A program made the position numbers and the translations under genes. DNA of 64,000 nt from Stipa capillata (lineage: Eukaryota; Streptophyta; Magnoliopsida; Poales; Poaceae). The stretch covers positions 1 to 64,000 of the forward strand of contig JAGXJF010001067.1 of the NCBI GenBank assembly GCA_019208055.1. The letters run 5' to 3'. The notes beneath the pieces were generated by a model. It worked only from the letters and a program-made list of their open reading frames with translations, did not search any database and was not told the DNA's origin. Positions 23,008 through 34,281 of this stretch are shown here, one piece after another (within the stretch, counting starts at the first letter, position 1; each line of letters begins with the position of its first letter).

Positions 23008-25157
23008 ATGGAAGGTTACAACGCCAGTTTAGAGGAGATTGAAGAATATCACATGATGGTGAGTCAGATGTTTCAAAGCGAGGAAGAGGGTTTCAAGCAC
23101 TACAATAACTATGCAGGAAAAAAAGGATTCAGTGTCAGATTAGATGACAAGGAGTGCATCAAGGGTACAGAAATGGTGATGCGAAGGCGTTTCTGCTGCT
23201 TTAAAGAAGGCTGCCGTTCGGAGAAGTACTTTGAAGCAACTAATCAGAAAAGGGAGCCGCGGCCGCTCACCCGTTGTGGCTGTAAAGCTATGCTTGAGAT
23301 CCAGCACAATCCTGACATGGGTCTGTGGTTTGTTAAAAATTTTGTTGATGTGCATAACCATCCGCTTGCTGAGCCTGACCAGGTAGCTTTTCTACGGTCA
23401 CATCATCGGCTAACCGACGCTCAGAAAGCTGATGCAGTGGAATATGGACTTGGTGGTCTTCGTACGTGTGAAATCATGGAAGTGATGGAGAGGCACCATG
23501 GTGGCTATGACAAGGTCGGATTCGTTTCTCGGGACCTTTACAATTTCTTCGCCAAGTACAAGAAGAAAAGGATCTTAGGTAGCGATGCAGAATTTGTGCT
23601 CAACCATATGAGAGCGCAGGTAGAACGAGATGCTGAGTTTTTCTTCAAATACAGTAAAGATGTTGAAGGTCATCTTCAGAATATATTCTGGGCAGATTCG
23701 CAATCTCAGATTGACTATGAAGCATTCGGTGACATTGTTGTGTTTGATAGCACATATCGGGTCAACCGCTATAATCTACCATTTGTTCCATTTATTGGAG
23801 TGAATCATCATCATAGTACAGTTGTATACGGGTGTGGTATTGTTTCGGACGAGACCGTCTCGTCATATGAGTGGCTACTTGAGACATTTTTGGAGGCGAT
23901 GAGGCAAAGTCACCCGAAGTCTGTGATCACGGATGGAGATGCTGCAATGAGAAAAGCTATTAAGAAGGTTATGCCGAAGACAGACCATCGGTTGTGCAGT
24001 TGGCACATTGAGCAGAACATGGTACGTCACCTGTGTAATCCAATGCTTGATGATTTCAGGAAACTCATCTACCATCCAATGGGAATTTTTGAGTTTGAGA
24101 AATCTTGGGCTGAGTTCAAGGCAAGGTATGAGATCACAGAACAGAACGTATGGATTTCGAAGATGTATAAACTTAGAAAGAGGTGGTCCGCAGCTTATAC
24201 GAATGGAAGATATTTCTTAGGCATGCAAAGCAACCAGCGTAGTGAGAGCCTGAACTCTAGGCTTCATAAGCATCTAGATCGCAAAATGTCATTGGTTGAT
24301 TTGGTGGAGCACACTGAGCACTGCATGTCGCGTATTCGGAGGAATGAGGCTGAGTTGGATGCAAAAGCTTCACAGTCAATCCCTTTCACAAGAATAAGTG
24401 CTCACCCATTAGAGAAAAGTGCTGCACGTATCTATACACCAAAGATGTTCAAGAAGGTGAGTGTATTTGTAAATCATGTGCATGGGAGATTGAAGAGGCG
24501 AGGGAGGAAGATGATTTGGTCAGGTATGTAGTTGTGTTAAAAGATGGAGCGCAACATAGATTCGTTGTGCAGTGTGTCTTGGACGGCTCATCGGTGAATG
24601 CTATCAGCTGCCATTGCCGCAAGTTGCAGTGCGAAGGCATCCCATGTGCACACATATTTGTTGTTCTGAATTTGCTGGGTTTGGACACCATTCCTCGTTG
24701 TTGTGTTTTGATGAGGTGGACAATGCAAGCCAAAGTTGCATTCGTGTCAGAGAGGAACGCCAATACGCATGTGTGGTCCGAACAGATGGGTCGGTACCGC
24801 GAACTGCGCAACAAGGCTAGCGTTGCTCTATTCAAAGCTTCAAAGAGCGCGGAGCATTCAGAAAATGTGATGAATTTGCTACAAAGCATTATGGATGACC
24901 CTATCGGGAATGATGAGCACATGGGGGCAACACCGTTTGGTCCTTTGCCCGCCCATTATTCTGCCTCTAGCTATGCCTCCGGTGATAAAGTCCTTGATCC
25001 CAAGCAGATTGTTACAAAAGGTGCTCCATCTAAGAAGAGGATGAAGTCATTCCATGAGAGATTGAGGCAATCCCATGTGGCCAAGAAGAGAAATAGAGCT
25101 TGCAGCGAATGTGGCGAATCCACGCACGATAGGCGCACTTGTCCAAAACTAAAGTAA
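23008..25157 (+). pseudogene. FAR1-related sequence / MULE transposase-like gene with one frameshift
   Basis: The first frame (23008-24531) and the second (to the stop at 25157) together encode about 715 residues in family order. First comes an FAR1-type DNA-binding region (about residues 25-120: HYNNYAGKKGFSVR, CGCKAM, HNHPL). A MULE/FHY3 transposase core follows (about 225-345: FDSTYR, VITDGDAAM, CSWHIEQN). A SWIM zinc finger (CHCRKLQCEGIPCAH, about 24610-24655) and a C-terminal zinc knuckle (CSECGESTHDRRTC) complete it. FAR1/FHY3/FRS proteins are nuclear transcription factors descended from Mutator transposases. The frame breaks between 24452 and 24470: after MFKK the upstream frame runs into unrelated codons and stops, while the right frame resumes two bases over. 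A splice explanation would need an intron of about 31 bases, too short for a plant. I could not find Mutator-type terminal inverted repeats, so host FRS gene and mobile MULE remain open. Confidence 0.8.
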
Positions 25158-25783
25158 TTATTTGTATCTTGTTATTTTGTACGACATTAGGTCCTTTGGT
25201 AGCAGGCTTATTTTTGTTTCCTTTAGTTTTTGCAGTTGAAGCCCGAACGAAAAGAAGAGCACGTGCTTGTGTTGGAAATAAAGGTACGAAAACTAGGAAT
25301 ATTACATTGTAGTCATGTTGAGAAATTGGCTCCAGAATTTATACTATCCCTTTATTTTGTTTGAGATGTGTAGATATTAGTGATTTGGTTGTTCTTCAGC
25401 TCTTGTCGCTAGTTAGCAAGACAGAACACTAATTGTTACCTTCTCTGTTGTAATTAGCATGTTGGAGATCCATGGAAGACGCCCTCTACTTTGTTCCCAA
25501 CTCCTGACAACTTCTTCTATTGATGGCCAAAGGAGGAACAGCAAGGGCTTTAAGGAGGAAATTTGAGAAGGCCAAAGGAGGAACAACTTTGTCATATTGC
25601 TGTTGTTAGTTAATCATCACCTTTTTGGACACCAGAATCATAATGTTTTAAATGACAAAATCTTGTGTTGATGAATATTGAGAACTAGTTAATCTTTGTT
25701 TCCATGCTCGTGTTGCTCTGTACTCTGAGATGCACCTCTATCAATTTAGCTAGTTAAAGATTGTGCCTGGCAAACCATACAGG
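25158..25783. other. 3' flank of the FAR1-like gene
   Basis: A possible extra exon lies at about 25229-25283 (after TTTTTGCAG, before GTACGA) but its translation is not recognised. The rest looks like 3' UTR and intergenic DNA. Confidence 0.35.
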
Positions 25784-25853
25784 AGCTTGGTGTAGCTCAG
25801 TTGGTAGCAAGTTTGTTATCCTTGTGGTCGTGGGTTCAAACTCAAGAGTGTGC
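25784..25853 (+). pseudogene. tRNA-like segment 1 (degenerate)
   Basis: A-box-like TAGCTCAGTTGGTAGC and B-box-like GGTTCAAAC are spaced as in a tRNA and followed by a T6 run (25855-25860). The acceptor arms do not pair, so I do not call a working tRNA. Pol III promoter elements and terminator are present in form. Confidence 0.55.
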
Positions 25854-25912
25854 GTTTTTTCATTATTTTATGGCTAACTACTTAACCACTATACCTGGTA
25901 TTCTAAACACAA

Positions 25913-25989
25913 ATCCTCTCTAGCTTAGTTGGTAAATTACCACGGCTGTTAACCTTCAGGTCGTGGGTTCAAACCCCCACGGCCCACGA
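25913..25989 (+). pseudogene. tRNA-like segment 2 (tRNA-Asn-like anticodon arm)
   Basis: TAGCTTAGTTGGTA, CTGTTAACC (an Asn GTT anticodon loop in form) and a T arm GTGGGTTCAAACCCCCAC are in tRNA order, followed by TTTTTT at 25991. The D arm is short and the acceptor stem does not close. It is a tRNA-derived pseudogene or a SINE-type head. Confidence 0.6.
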
Positions 25990-26720
25990 CTTTTTTGTTT
26001 ATTTTAATTGATGGATTGCTAACAGTTTACTTGTAAATAGAAATGTACCCAATGGTTGCACGAATATTAGTTTTTTTTTATTAACGGATAGCTAGAAGAT
26101 GAAATTACAAAATATCTATGCGGTTTGTTAGTTCATCCGATCTTGGCAGCAGATGGCAGTGTGACTGAATGGCTCCGGTACATGATAGTGGAACCTGACG
26201 GCTAAGGTTTATGGTAGTGAGAACATACTCAGAAGATAGATGGTATTGAACAGGACGCCTATGGTTCGTGTTAGTGAGATCGGACAACTCTTGTAGATAA
26301 TAGTCTAACCATACCAAGCGGATGGATGTGAGTAGATCATCCAAAGCAAGTCCTGACTCCAGACGACTGCTATAGAATTATTAGATTTGTTGTTCAAACC
26401 CCCATAGCCCTTTTTTGTTTTTTTAATTGATGGATTGCTAACTGTTTACTTCTAACTACAAATGTACCTAATGGTTGCATGTTTATTAGATTTTTATTAT
26501 AATTAATGGATAGCTAGAAGATGAAATGACGCAATATCTATGCAGTTTGTTAGTTCATCTGATCTTGCTAGCAGATGGCATTGGGACCGAATAGGACGCC
26601 TGTGCTTCGTGTTAGTGAGATCGGACAACTCCTGTAGATAATAGTTTAACCATACCAAGCGGATGGATGCGAGTGCGACTAGATAACGAGGGTACATGGC
26701 GTGAGCAGACGACTACTATA
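25990..26720. repeat. Direct repeat, period about 420 bp, in the tRNA-like patch
   Basis: The block after the second tRNA-like segment (25990-26300: GATGGATTGCTAAC.GTTTAC, GATAGCTAGAAGATGAAAT, CCATACCAAGCGGATGGATG) recurs at 26409-26690. A bare B-box remnant (GTTCAAACCCCCATAGCCC, 26391-26409) heads the second copy. A shorter third relative (GAATTATTAGATTTGTTAGT) occurs at 26720 and again at 26869. The body appears to belong to the tRNA-like heads, as in a SINE or a small duplicated locus. Confidence 0.65.
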
Positions 26721-27089
26721 GAATTATTAGATTTGTTAGTTCGTTCGGTATTGACGACAGATGGCATGTGCACGGATCGACTCCAATAGATGGCAGTGGG
26801 ATTTCTCTAAGGTTGATGGTAGTGGGACTGGACGAGGGTACATGGCGTGACCAGACGACTGCTATAGAATTATTAGATTTGTTAGTTTGTCTGATATGAG
26901 ACTGAGCAGTGACAATAGATGATGGCGGGAGATTTGTTAGCACAGGACGACCGGTACCTTATCCGTGCTATTACAACTTTCACAATTTGCGAAAAGGAAA
27001 TCATGCCATCAAACGAGATTATCTCTAGTCTTTACTTCCTACCAACATGACATACGTTATGTTTTTCTGGATGGCATACTACTCATGAA

Positions 27090-27164
27090 CCTTAGCTAGC
27101 TCAGTTGGTACATGGCCAACGCTGTGAACCTTCAGGTCGTGGGTTCAAACCCCACTTTCTGCGG
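27090..27164 (+). pseudogene. tRNA-like segment 3
   Basis: TAGCTCAGTTGGTA, CTGTGAACC in the anticodon position and a perfect T arm GTGGGTTCAAACCCCAC are present, then a T5 run at 27170. It is closely related to segment 2 in its 3' half (CCTTCAGGTCGTGGGTTCAA). The acceptor stem is not complementary. Confidence 0.55.
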
Positions 27165-27290
27165 CTACTTTTTGATTATTTTTGAGTTTAATAGATTGCT
27201 AGCTGTGTACTATGGAACGGCAAACATATCCAATCAGGATTAGAATTAACAATGGAATTAACAAACAAGAAACCGTACGAATCAGGAATT

Positions 27291-27470
27291 AGAATTTACG
27301 AACAAGAAACCACAAGAAACCGTACGAATCAGGAATTAGAATTTACGAATAAGAAACCATACTAATCAGGAATTAGAATTAGAATTTACGAACAAGAAAC
27401 CACAAGAAACCGTACGAATCAGGAATTAGAATTTACGAATAAGAAACCATACTAATCAGGAATTAGAATT
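27291..27470. repeat. Perfect 90-bp tandem duplication
   Basis: Positions 27291-27380 and 27381-27470 are identical base for base as read. Each unit itself contains a shorter repeated motif (AATCAGGAATTAGAATT), and a partial unit lies just upstream (27241-27290). The identity points to a very recent slippage or unequal exchange event. Confidence 0.9.
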
Positions 27471-27665
27471 AACAATGGATTGCTAGCTGTTTATTTTCGA
27501 ACGGCCAACGTATCCAATTAGGAATTAGAATTAACCCTGGACTTACAGCAATCAAGTGTCCATATATATGTGCATATACATATATCTATACATATATATA
27601 ATTGGACATCACGTCTGTCCACAATCAACTACTTGCCCTTTTTGTTTCCTGCTGAATCCACATCC

Positions 27666-27942
27666 ATGGAGCCCGGCTACCACCCTCAACCAAGTGCAAA
27701 ATCAACGAAATACAGATCGTTAGCACCTGCAGCAATGAACACTAAGGTTTGTACCTTAATTATTATAACATGAAAAACTTCTCAATCATTAGCACTGTTT
27801 CATTTTTTTTCCTGCTTTACAGGCTCCACCTTCCATGGAGAGCACACCTGGAACAAAGGAGGGGCAATTTCATGAGCCCTGCACTCCCGCACTCCGTAAA
27901 ACAGCATCAACAGCATATACTGTAGCACGAGCTACGCCTAAG
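27666..27942 (+). CDS. Two-exon fragment of an unrecognised protein
   Basis: An ATG at 27666 opens an exon to 27746 (27 codons, MEPGYHPQPSAKSTKYRS...). A GTTTGT donor, a TTTACAG acceptor and an in-frame second exon (27823-27942, 40 codons) follow, ending at a GTACAA donor. Both introns are phase 0. The peptide is Pro/Ser/Thr/Ala-rich and polar. No further exon could be identified before the LTR debris begins, so this is a gene start cut off by repeats or a captured fragment. I do not recognise a family. Confidence 0.35.
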
Positions 27943-27959
27943 GTACAATAATTAACTCT

Positions 27960-28349
27960 TCAACAAAAGTCAGCAGCTTATATGTGATCCCCCATGCAAG
28001 CAAAATTGACATGAATGAACAAAAATGATAAGAAAACAGAAGTAAATCAATCAAAGTGAAAGCATTAACTGAGACTAGCTATAAAGCAGCATCATAAACC
28101 AACCAACCCATATTTAGGGAGAATAAAACATAAAAAAGAAACTGCCAACAGGAGGATTGCAAATTTTAGTTCTGCATGTTGGAGGACACCATAAACAGAA
28201 AACAGTATCATAATTAAATTCATAATAGAAATAAACAATGACATGTCACATGTCCCAATACATTTGGCCAACTGACAACTCAAGGACCTCCTATCTACTC
28301 TTCTCTTCCACTCCAAAACAGCAGCCACACACGCATATGAAGACTTGTT
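27960..28349. other. Intergenic, nothing recognised
   Basis: AT-rich sequence with only a short reverse frame (28328-28092) that has hydrophobic stretches but no recognised domain. Possibly the edge of the LTR debris that follows. Confidence 0.35.
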
Positions 28350-30372
28350 ATCTCAAGCCAAGCACTAGTCAGCTTGGACTAGTCAAAGTTGACTGGCCCA
28401 ACCGGCCTTTGGGCCCATCTGTCATCCTCTTCTTATTTTCTTTTTCTTTTCTGTTTATTCATTAAGTTCATGACAGAGGGGTCCCATATGTCAGTTTTAT
28501 TTTCTTTTTATTTTTGAAATCAATCACTTAAGGGAGTGGAGTCTAATTGTCATCCTCACAGATTGTTTTAAATGTTTGAATTAAATTCTTAAGTACCAGG
28601 CGCCCACGCGCTTAACTGTTAACGATATGACTGTTTAGGGTTTACCAGTTAGACCGGCCAACGGCTAAACACCGATGATCTCGAGCGATTGGCACAATGG
28701 TGAGGAGGCACACGAGTGATGCAGTCCAATACTTTGAGCACCATTTGGCTCAGATGGTTCCTCGTCGGGCCGTGAATTCGTTTTGGTGGTTAGAGGTATC
28801 GTGGGTTCGCCGAAGGACCATTGGAAAAGCTAAAATAAAGCACCAAGGGGGAGCTCAACCTAGGGTGAAAAAGAATGGAGGAAAAGTGGATTTTGGGAGA
28901 GTTGCTCACTGTGAAGCCGATGGTGAGACAAAGATATGTTGGGGAGGCTTGGATCGTCGAGGTCGACGATAGATGTCGAGCTACATGGGTGGCGAGGGGG
29001 TTGAGTGCGAATTTGGTCTGCCTTGGGTGTGGTCGGCAAGGTTCAGGGAAGCTCTAGGAAGGTGACGCAGCTAAACTTGAGGCTTGAAGCGCGCCAGTGG
29101 AAGGCGTAGCCAGTTAGGTGGATCTAGCCAGAGCCGAGGAAGAAGGCGATCTCAGCGTTAATTCCCGGTGATCTAGTAGGAAGAAGATGGAGAGGATAGG
29201 AACGGATGGGAACTTGATGCACCGTCGAATGCATCAGAACAGTGGAGATGTCATGAAGAGATCATTTGAGATCCAAAGCTGGAAGTGTCCCTGGCATTCA
29301 ACCTAAAGGGGCTTAGTGGAGTGCACAACAGAGAATAGTGGAGCAGTATGGTTGCAATGGGCGAGCTCACAGACAAAGAGAAAGTGAGGAAGAGAGAAGC
29401 AGTCGAGAGAGGGAAAGGTATAGCGGCGGAGCTCTCGGTGGAGAGAGCCGACGATGCTTACAGTGGTTAGGTACCATTGGAAAGACATGGCAGCCGCACA
29501 GGAGGGAAGGTGTATGCCGGAAGTCAGCGGAACAGAAACGCGTCGACACGAAGCAAGTAGCTGTCCAGCTCCTGCTCCCAGGCGGCGCTCCTCGTCGGGG
29601 TGAGGGACGAGTGGAGAAGATGCCCTGACCAGCGGGCCCTATTGGTCAACGGGGAAGAGGAGGAGGGGCGCAATGCCAATGTTGATGGTGGCCTCGGCCT
29701 ACCAGCAAGAGGAGATGGGCCAGGAAACAAGCTCAAGAGGTAAGAAGCTCTCCATTTTTTTTTATTTATATTTTATTCTAGGGTTTAAATAAAAAGTATT
29801 CAAATCTCACTTTTTAAATTTCAAAAAATTCATATAGCATCTTTAGAACATTATATCCTTCATGATTTTTCTCAGATTAAAATAATTTCATTTCGACTGT
29901 CATTCAAATACAAATGCAAAATTTCCAAATATAGGTTCGTTGTAGGTAGTTTAAATAATTTCCAAATATTTCTGCAAAATTTATATTTAGGTTTAGATAT
30001 ATAAATAAGTTTTATATATACAATTTTGTAAAATTTCAATAAGATTAAATTTATTTAACTAAGGATTTTTAGTTCTGTCCATTTGGAAAATAATTTGGAC
30101 ATATTTTTATTTGAATATGCAGTTTGATTTCAAATGACCTGGAAACTTATAGAGGGCTTATCTGGGCTGTTAGGGTTTATAAAAATTATTGAAGTGTAAT
30201 TTTGGTGATATTGGTTTCACAATTTTTATTTGGCTTGATTCTAGGTCAAATTGCGAGGTTTTAGTTTTAAGTCATTTTTTAAATAATCTATACGCATACA
30301 TGAGATAAGTAAAATTCAATTTATACATGATGATCTTCACTAATCTCATTTTACTAGAAAGTGGTCATTACA
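28350..30372 (-). mobile_element. Gypsy LTR remnant, minus orientation
   Basis: The right end is ...GGTCATTACA at 30372. On the minus strand this starts TGTAATGACC, the usual form of these LTRs. The body shows the same order as the other two minus-oriented LTRs here: an AT-rich start, a GC-rich middle at 28690-29740 ending in a GATGGGCCAGG tract, then GTTGACTGGCCCAACCGG and GGGTCCCATATGTCAG. The far end was not found, so it may be truncated. The reading frames inside (28697-29057, 29338-29736) are not credible genes. Confidence 0.45.
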
Positions 30373-30389
30373 CAACGGTGTAGCACACG

Positions 30390-30650
30390 AGACGAGGTGC
30401 GGGGGCACCCCGCCCGCGGGTCTTCTCGGTGGTGGTGTGGCGGAGTGACACGTGGGGCGAGATGCAAGGGCATCCCGCTCGCGGGGTTTCTCAATGTGGC
30501 AGCGTGGCACACGGGATGGCGATGGGGCACATGGGGCGGGGTGTAGGGGCACCCCACCCGTGGGCTTTGTCAGCGGCACCATCCTAGTGGTGGCGTGGCA
30601 CGCGGGAAGGGGTGCGGGGGCACCCCGCCCGGGGGTCTTCTCGGTGGCGA
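30390..30650. repeat. GC-rich tandem repeats with hairpin potential
   Basis: Four degenerate units begin near 30392, 30455, 30537 and 30608. Each contains a self-complementary GGGGTGCGGGGGCACCCC-like core followed by CGCCCG.GGGTCTTCTCGGTGG. The units are 65-80 bp. They lie directly before the exons of the PF04195-type transposon gene and may belong to its element. Confidence 0.65.
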
Positions 30651-30742
30651 CGGCCTCGTCGCCGTTGGTACCACCATTTTCCCTTCCCTTTTTAGTGCCC
30701 TGCCATCCTTACGTTCTTACTCTTCGTTCCTCTTGTCCTTGT

Positions 30743-32850
30743 AGGAACTATCATCTTTCTCCTTCACGATTCAGCCCTTTCGGTGGGTGGCATTTAAGAG
30801 GCTGCTCGACGACATCTCCTTGCAGGAGGAAACCAAGGTAATCTCTTATTTGTCCTTGTGTACTCTCCGTGCAGTGCTCGTCTCACCTTACCCATCATTT
30901 TGCTACTTTAGGTCGTGATGGCCTCGAGCAGCCAACTCGCGGTGAGCAAGCACAAGGGGAAGAAAGACATCGTCGAGGGGGCTGTCTACTCTCGGTGGTG
31001 TGAGTCCACCTCCATGAATGAGGGAACCCTAGCAATACTAAGGACGGCTGGAAAGATTCCTGCAAAGGGTGCCGCCCACGGCGCTGTCCTTCTTGAGCAC
31101 GCACGGGAAGTCCCCCAAGGGGCACATTGTCATGTTCACCATCCAGTTCGAGGCCGGCCTTTGCTTCCCAGCTACTCAATTGTGCAGGAGGTGTTGAGCT
31201 ACTACAACTTGTAGATCTTCGACCTCCACCTGACTGCCTTCACCAGGCTAGCGGTCTTCGAGTGTGCACTACAGACTATGCTCATGTTTAGTATCATGGC
31301 CTCTTTCACCTACTTCCATGAGCCAGTGGTGATGACCGTGCTGATGCACAGTGGAGCATCATCCCTGTTTGGCCAGGTGAAGACACCCTTTCCAATTGCG
31401 GCTATCAAAAATAAGTGGAAGAACTGGCGTGACGAATGGTTCTACTGCCGTGTGGGCAGCCTCAGCTTTACAGGCAAGAAGGTGGTGTTGGGGTACACGA
31501 CACGCCAACTGATTTTGACAGATAGTGATGCCTCACGCCACAATGTGCTCGTGCAGATGAGCCACTAGCTCGGCAGCCAGACTTGGTGGAAGAGTATATC
31601 TTGCTACGCATCCACCCCCTAGAGGCAGGGTGGTTTCCCAAAGGTCTTCCCCGTACCCTAGAACAAGCCGCTTGGCCCATGTGACTTCGACGGCTACATT
31701 CCCACGAAAGGTAATAGACCCAGTTACTTAGCTCACTCTCAATCTATTTATTTCATCATTCTTGCTTACGCTACTGTTATGATGTTTCCCAGGGTAGGAC
31801 CTCAGGCATGTTGAGGAGGAGGTGGTCGCTATACTCAGACGCTACCCTAGAGATGAGGCCAACAAGACTAGGAGGCTCATTGCCGTGCATCACAATCATG
31901 TGTGAGAGCTCCTCAAGCGGGACTGAGGAGGCATGTTCTGGGGGGAGCACAAGCGCGTCCAATCCCCTCCCATGAGGAAGGGCCGGGCTCGCACTTGTGC
32001 AGCATCCAGGCGACTGCTCGACTCCAATGATGAGAGCGGTGGTCGAGGGACGGTGTCAGCAGCCACTAATGCAAATTCCGAGAAGGAAGAGGAGGAGAAG
32101 GAGGAGGAGGCTTCCGCAGATGAGTCCTATGGGGAGCGGTACGACTCTCTTGTTTCCCATGCTCCCGTTGGTGCCGGCATGGTGCTAGGGACAACAATGT
32201 TCCAAGTCGTATTCGGCCTCCTTCCATGACAGTCGCAGGCAACCTCGCCCCTGGGTTCTTTGGTGGCCCCGCTTCGGAGTATGCCTTTTTTGAGCGTGAC
32301 GTGGCGTGGGTAGCCCCAGCTGAGCTTGACGCTAGCTTCACGGGTCTGGTGCAGCTTCCCGTGTCACTGTCCTTAATGTATTTCATTTGGGTTGGTGCCG
32401 ACGTGCCTCTACTTTCTTGTTTAACAGTTTGTTGATGATCTCCCCTTCTAACTTTGCCATGTAATGCTTGTTTGCCACGGAGAAGTTAACGACCATGGGT
32501 GGCCGTGTCCCGAGGTTGAGGCTTGTTTGGAGGAGAGGAGGAAGCACTCTGGCACCCTTATGGAGGTGGATAGGCTCCACGGGATGTCGAGGTTCTCCAC
32601 GAGAGGGTGCTCCGGTTCTCGGCATGTGACATGAAGTTGATGAAGCTGACCAGCCCCCTGCACCTGGTTGTTCACTAGTTCACCTCTTCACTTGGGCTTG
32701 ACATGGAGGAGTTCGACCACCCCGACATGGACAGCTACACTGTTGACAGGGTAGCTTGGGTGACGGAGGTTTGTTGGGCTGCCCACGTTGTGTGGCTGAC
32801 TTACGGGCAGGACAACACATCAATATATTCCATCATCATGGATTGGAAGT
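30743..32850 (+). pseudogene. Broken gypsy-associated transposon gene (PF04195-type)
   Basis: After a possible leader exon (30743-30837) the main part starts at ATG 30918 and holds segments typical of the rice 'putative gypsy type transposon' family. These include AILRTAGKIPA, a frame-shifted match to the LCFPATQ...EVLSYYNL motif at about 31150-31212, TAFTRLAVFE, and NKWKNWRDEWFYCRVG near 31410. An intron-like stretch (GTAATAG 31711 to TTTCCCAG 31792) and an acidic Glu/Lys-rich block at 32075-32115 also fit. Several frame changes and in-frame stops (for example 31212, 31566) break it. It probably belongs to an element on the opposite strand, because the same gene lies antisense to pol in the intact element at 51936-62726. 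The right edge is taken over by LINE sequence. Confidence 0.6.
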
Positions 32851-34281
32851 AGATCCTAGCTCCTTCTCACAAACCAGTATCAAACCACCACTCCGAGCAT
32901 CAGTGCTTGGTGCCACCACCATGTGATCCATCTTCAGCTTGGGTCTAAGGTTTTCTGCCCTTGCACCATCCAGGTGTGTTTCAGATAGGAAAACCACATA
33001 TGGGTTATGTTGCCTCTGGATGTCCAGAAGCGAGCGAACTGCCAGGGCATTACAAAGTCCTCGGTAGTTCCAACCTATGATTTTCATTGTGCCCTGTAGT
33101 CCTCGCCGAAGGAGGCCGCCGGTTTTGCAACATTGTCAGCATTCTCATAATTGTGAGTTCCTTTCTTCCATCTCTTCAAGCCCTACGAGTCCAAGCTAGT
33201 GGATGCATATCAAATTTCCCAACCAAGGCTAGAACCTTGCTCAACAACGAGTTCGCAATCGTTCTGGATCAACTAGTAAGTTAGTCAACACCAGATGTTT
33301 ACGCAAATGTTTCTCCCTATCATCCAAGTCCATCTCTTTGTTCTTTGATGGACTTTCAACAATATCACGTAAATCTGGATAATCTAGGCCTTCCTTAGTG
33401 TACCTCGTATTCACCATCTTGCTAGTAGCTAGCTGACCGGCCTCCTCCCACATTCTCCACCTCCTATACGACATCCACAATAATTATCATTAGGTCCCAG
33501 CCCTGGCGACTCTACCATCATCTAATCCCCATATTGAAATTTTGACTTGTCATGCTCGTCGGTCCCGCATTGTTTGTGCAGGTGCCCCTGAATACCACAA
33601 ACCCGACAAAACCTCAGGATCTTCTCGTACAGCACTTGGAACAAGTCACGACCTACGCCATGCTTTCTTTGCACTGACACTATGTGAGAGAGTGCCTTGT
33701 GAACATAAATACAAACTCAAATGCGCAAGAGATTTCCACCTTGTTCGCCTGAGACTCCACCTCTACCTTGATCACTTGGCCAATATGCTCCACAAGCTAT
33801 TTCCCCATGTTCTCGTTCAAGTAGACTCCAGGTAGATCATGGACTTGAATCCACATCGGCAGCCAGAACAGATCCATGTCTAACAGTTTGGTAAAGCCGT
33901 CATACTCCTCCATAATCACAACAGCACCACGGAAAATCCATGGCTCGTCCTCCATAACCCTCTCCCTGTCTCTAAGGCAGAAGAACTGCACCATATATAG
34001 CTTATCACTTATAGGTCTGAACTTTGGATCATGCACCAAACTCAACCAATCCTCATGTTTGCAAATTACGCCACATTGCTAAAGGGATTGCTAAAGGGAT
34101 TCTTCGTGTTCACCGAGCAATAGCAAACCACTTTGTACCTTCTTTCAGGTCTTCTAGGGTTTCCACCAAGTCGGCATTGTTGAGTTCATCATCACACAGG
34201 TCCACATCTCGCGGCATCTCATCGATTAGTAGATCCCGCCGTCCACCCATGGAGCCGTGCACCATGGACAAGTTCGTGTAG
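32836..34281 (-). pseudogene. 5' part of an L1-type LINE: ORF1 and start of ORF2 endonuclease
   Basis: Reading on the minus strand, ORF1 begins near 34281. It contains a DUF4283-like segment (34045-33797: VQFFCLRDRERVMEDEPW, then WIQVHDLP) and a zinc knuckle CRVCGIQGHLHKQC (near 33560-33600, C-X2-C-X4-H-X4-C). ORF2 opens with ATG 33087 and MKIIGWNYRGL, the first strand of the AP-type endonuclease. ETHLD (catalytic Glu) and SGGLILV follow, then it is cut off at about 32840. Several frameshifts break ORF1. A LINE with its 5' part kept and its 3' part missing is unusual, since insertion normally truncates the 5' end, so a later deletion or insertion removed the rest. Confidence 0.8.

Noticed and set aside
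24457..24487. A short intron restoring the FAR1-like frame
   Set aside because: GTGAGT...GGGAG would restore the frame but is only about 31 bases, below the usual plant minimum. An indel is simpler.
25784..27164. Functional tRNA genes
   Set aside because: The T arms and A/B boxes are good but the acceptor stems do not pair, so they are called tRNA-like only.
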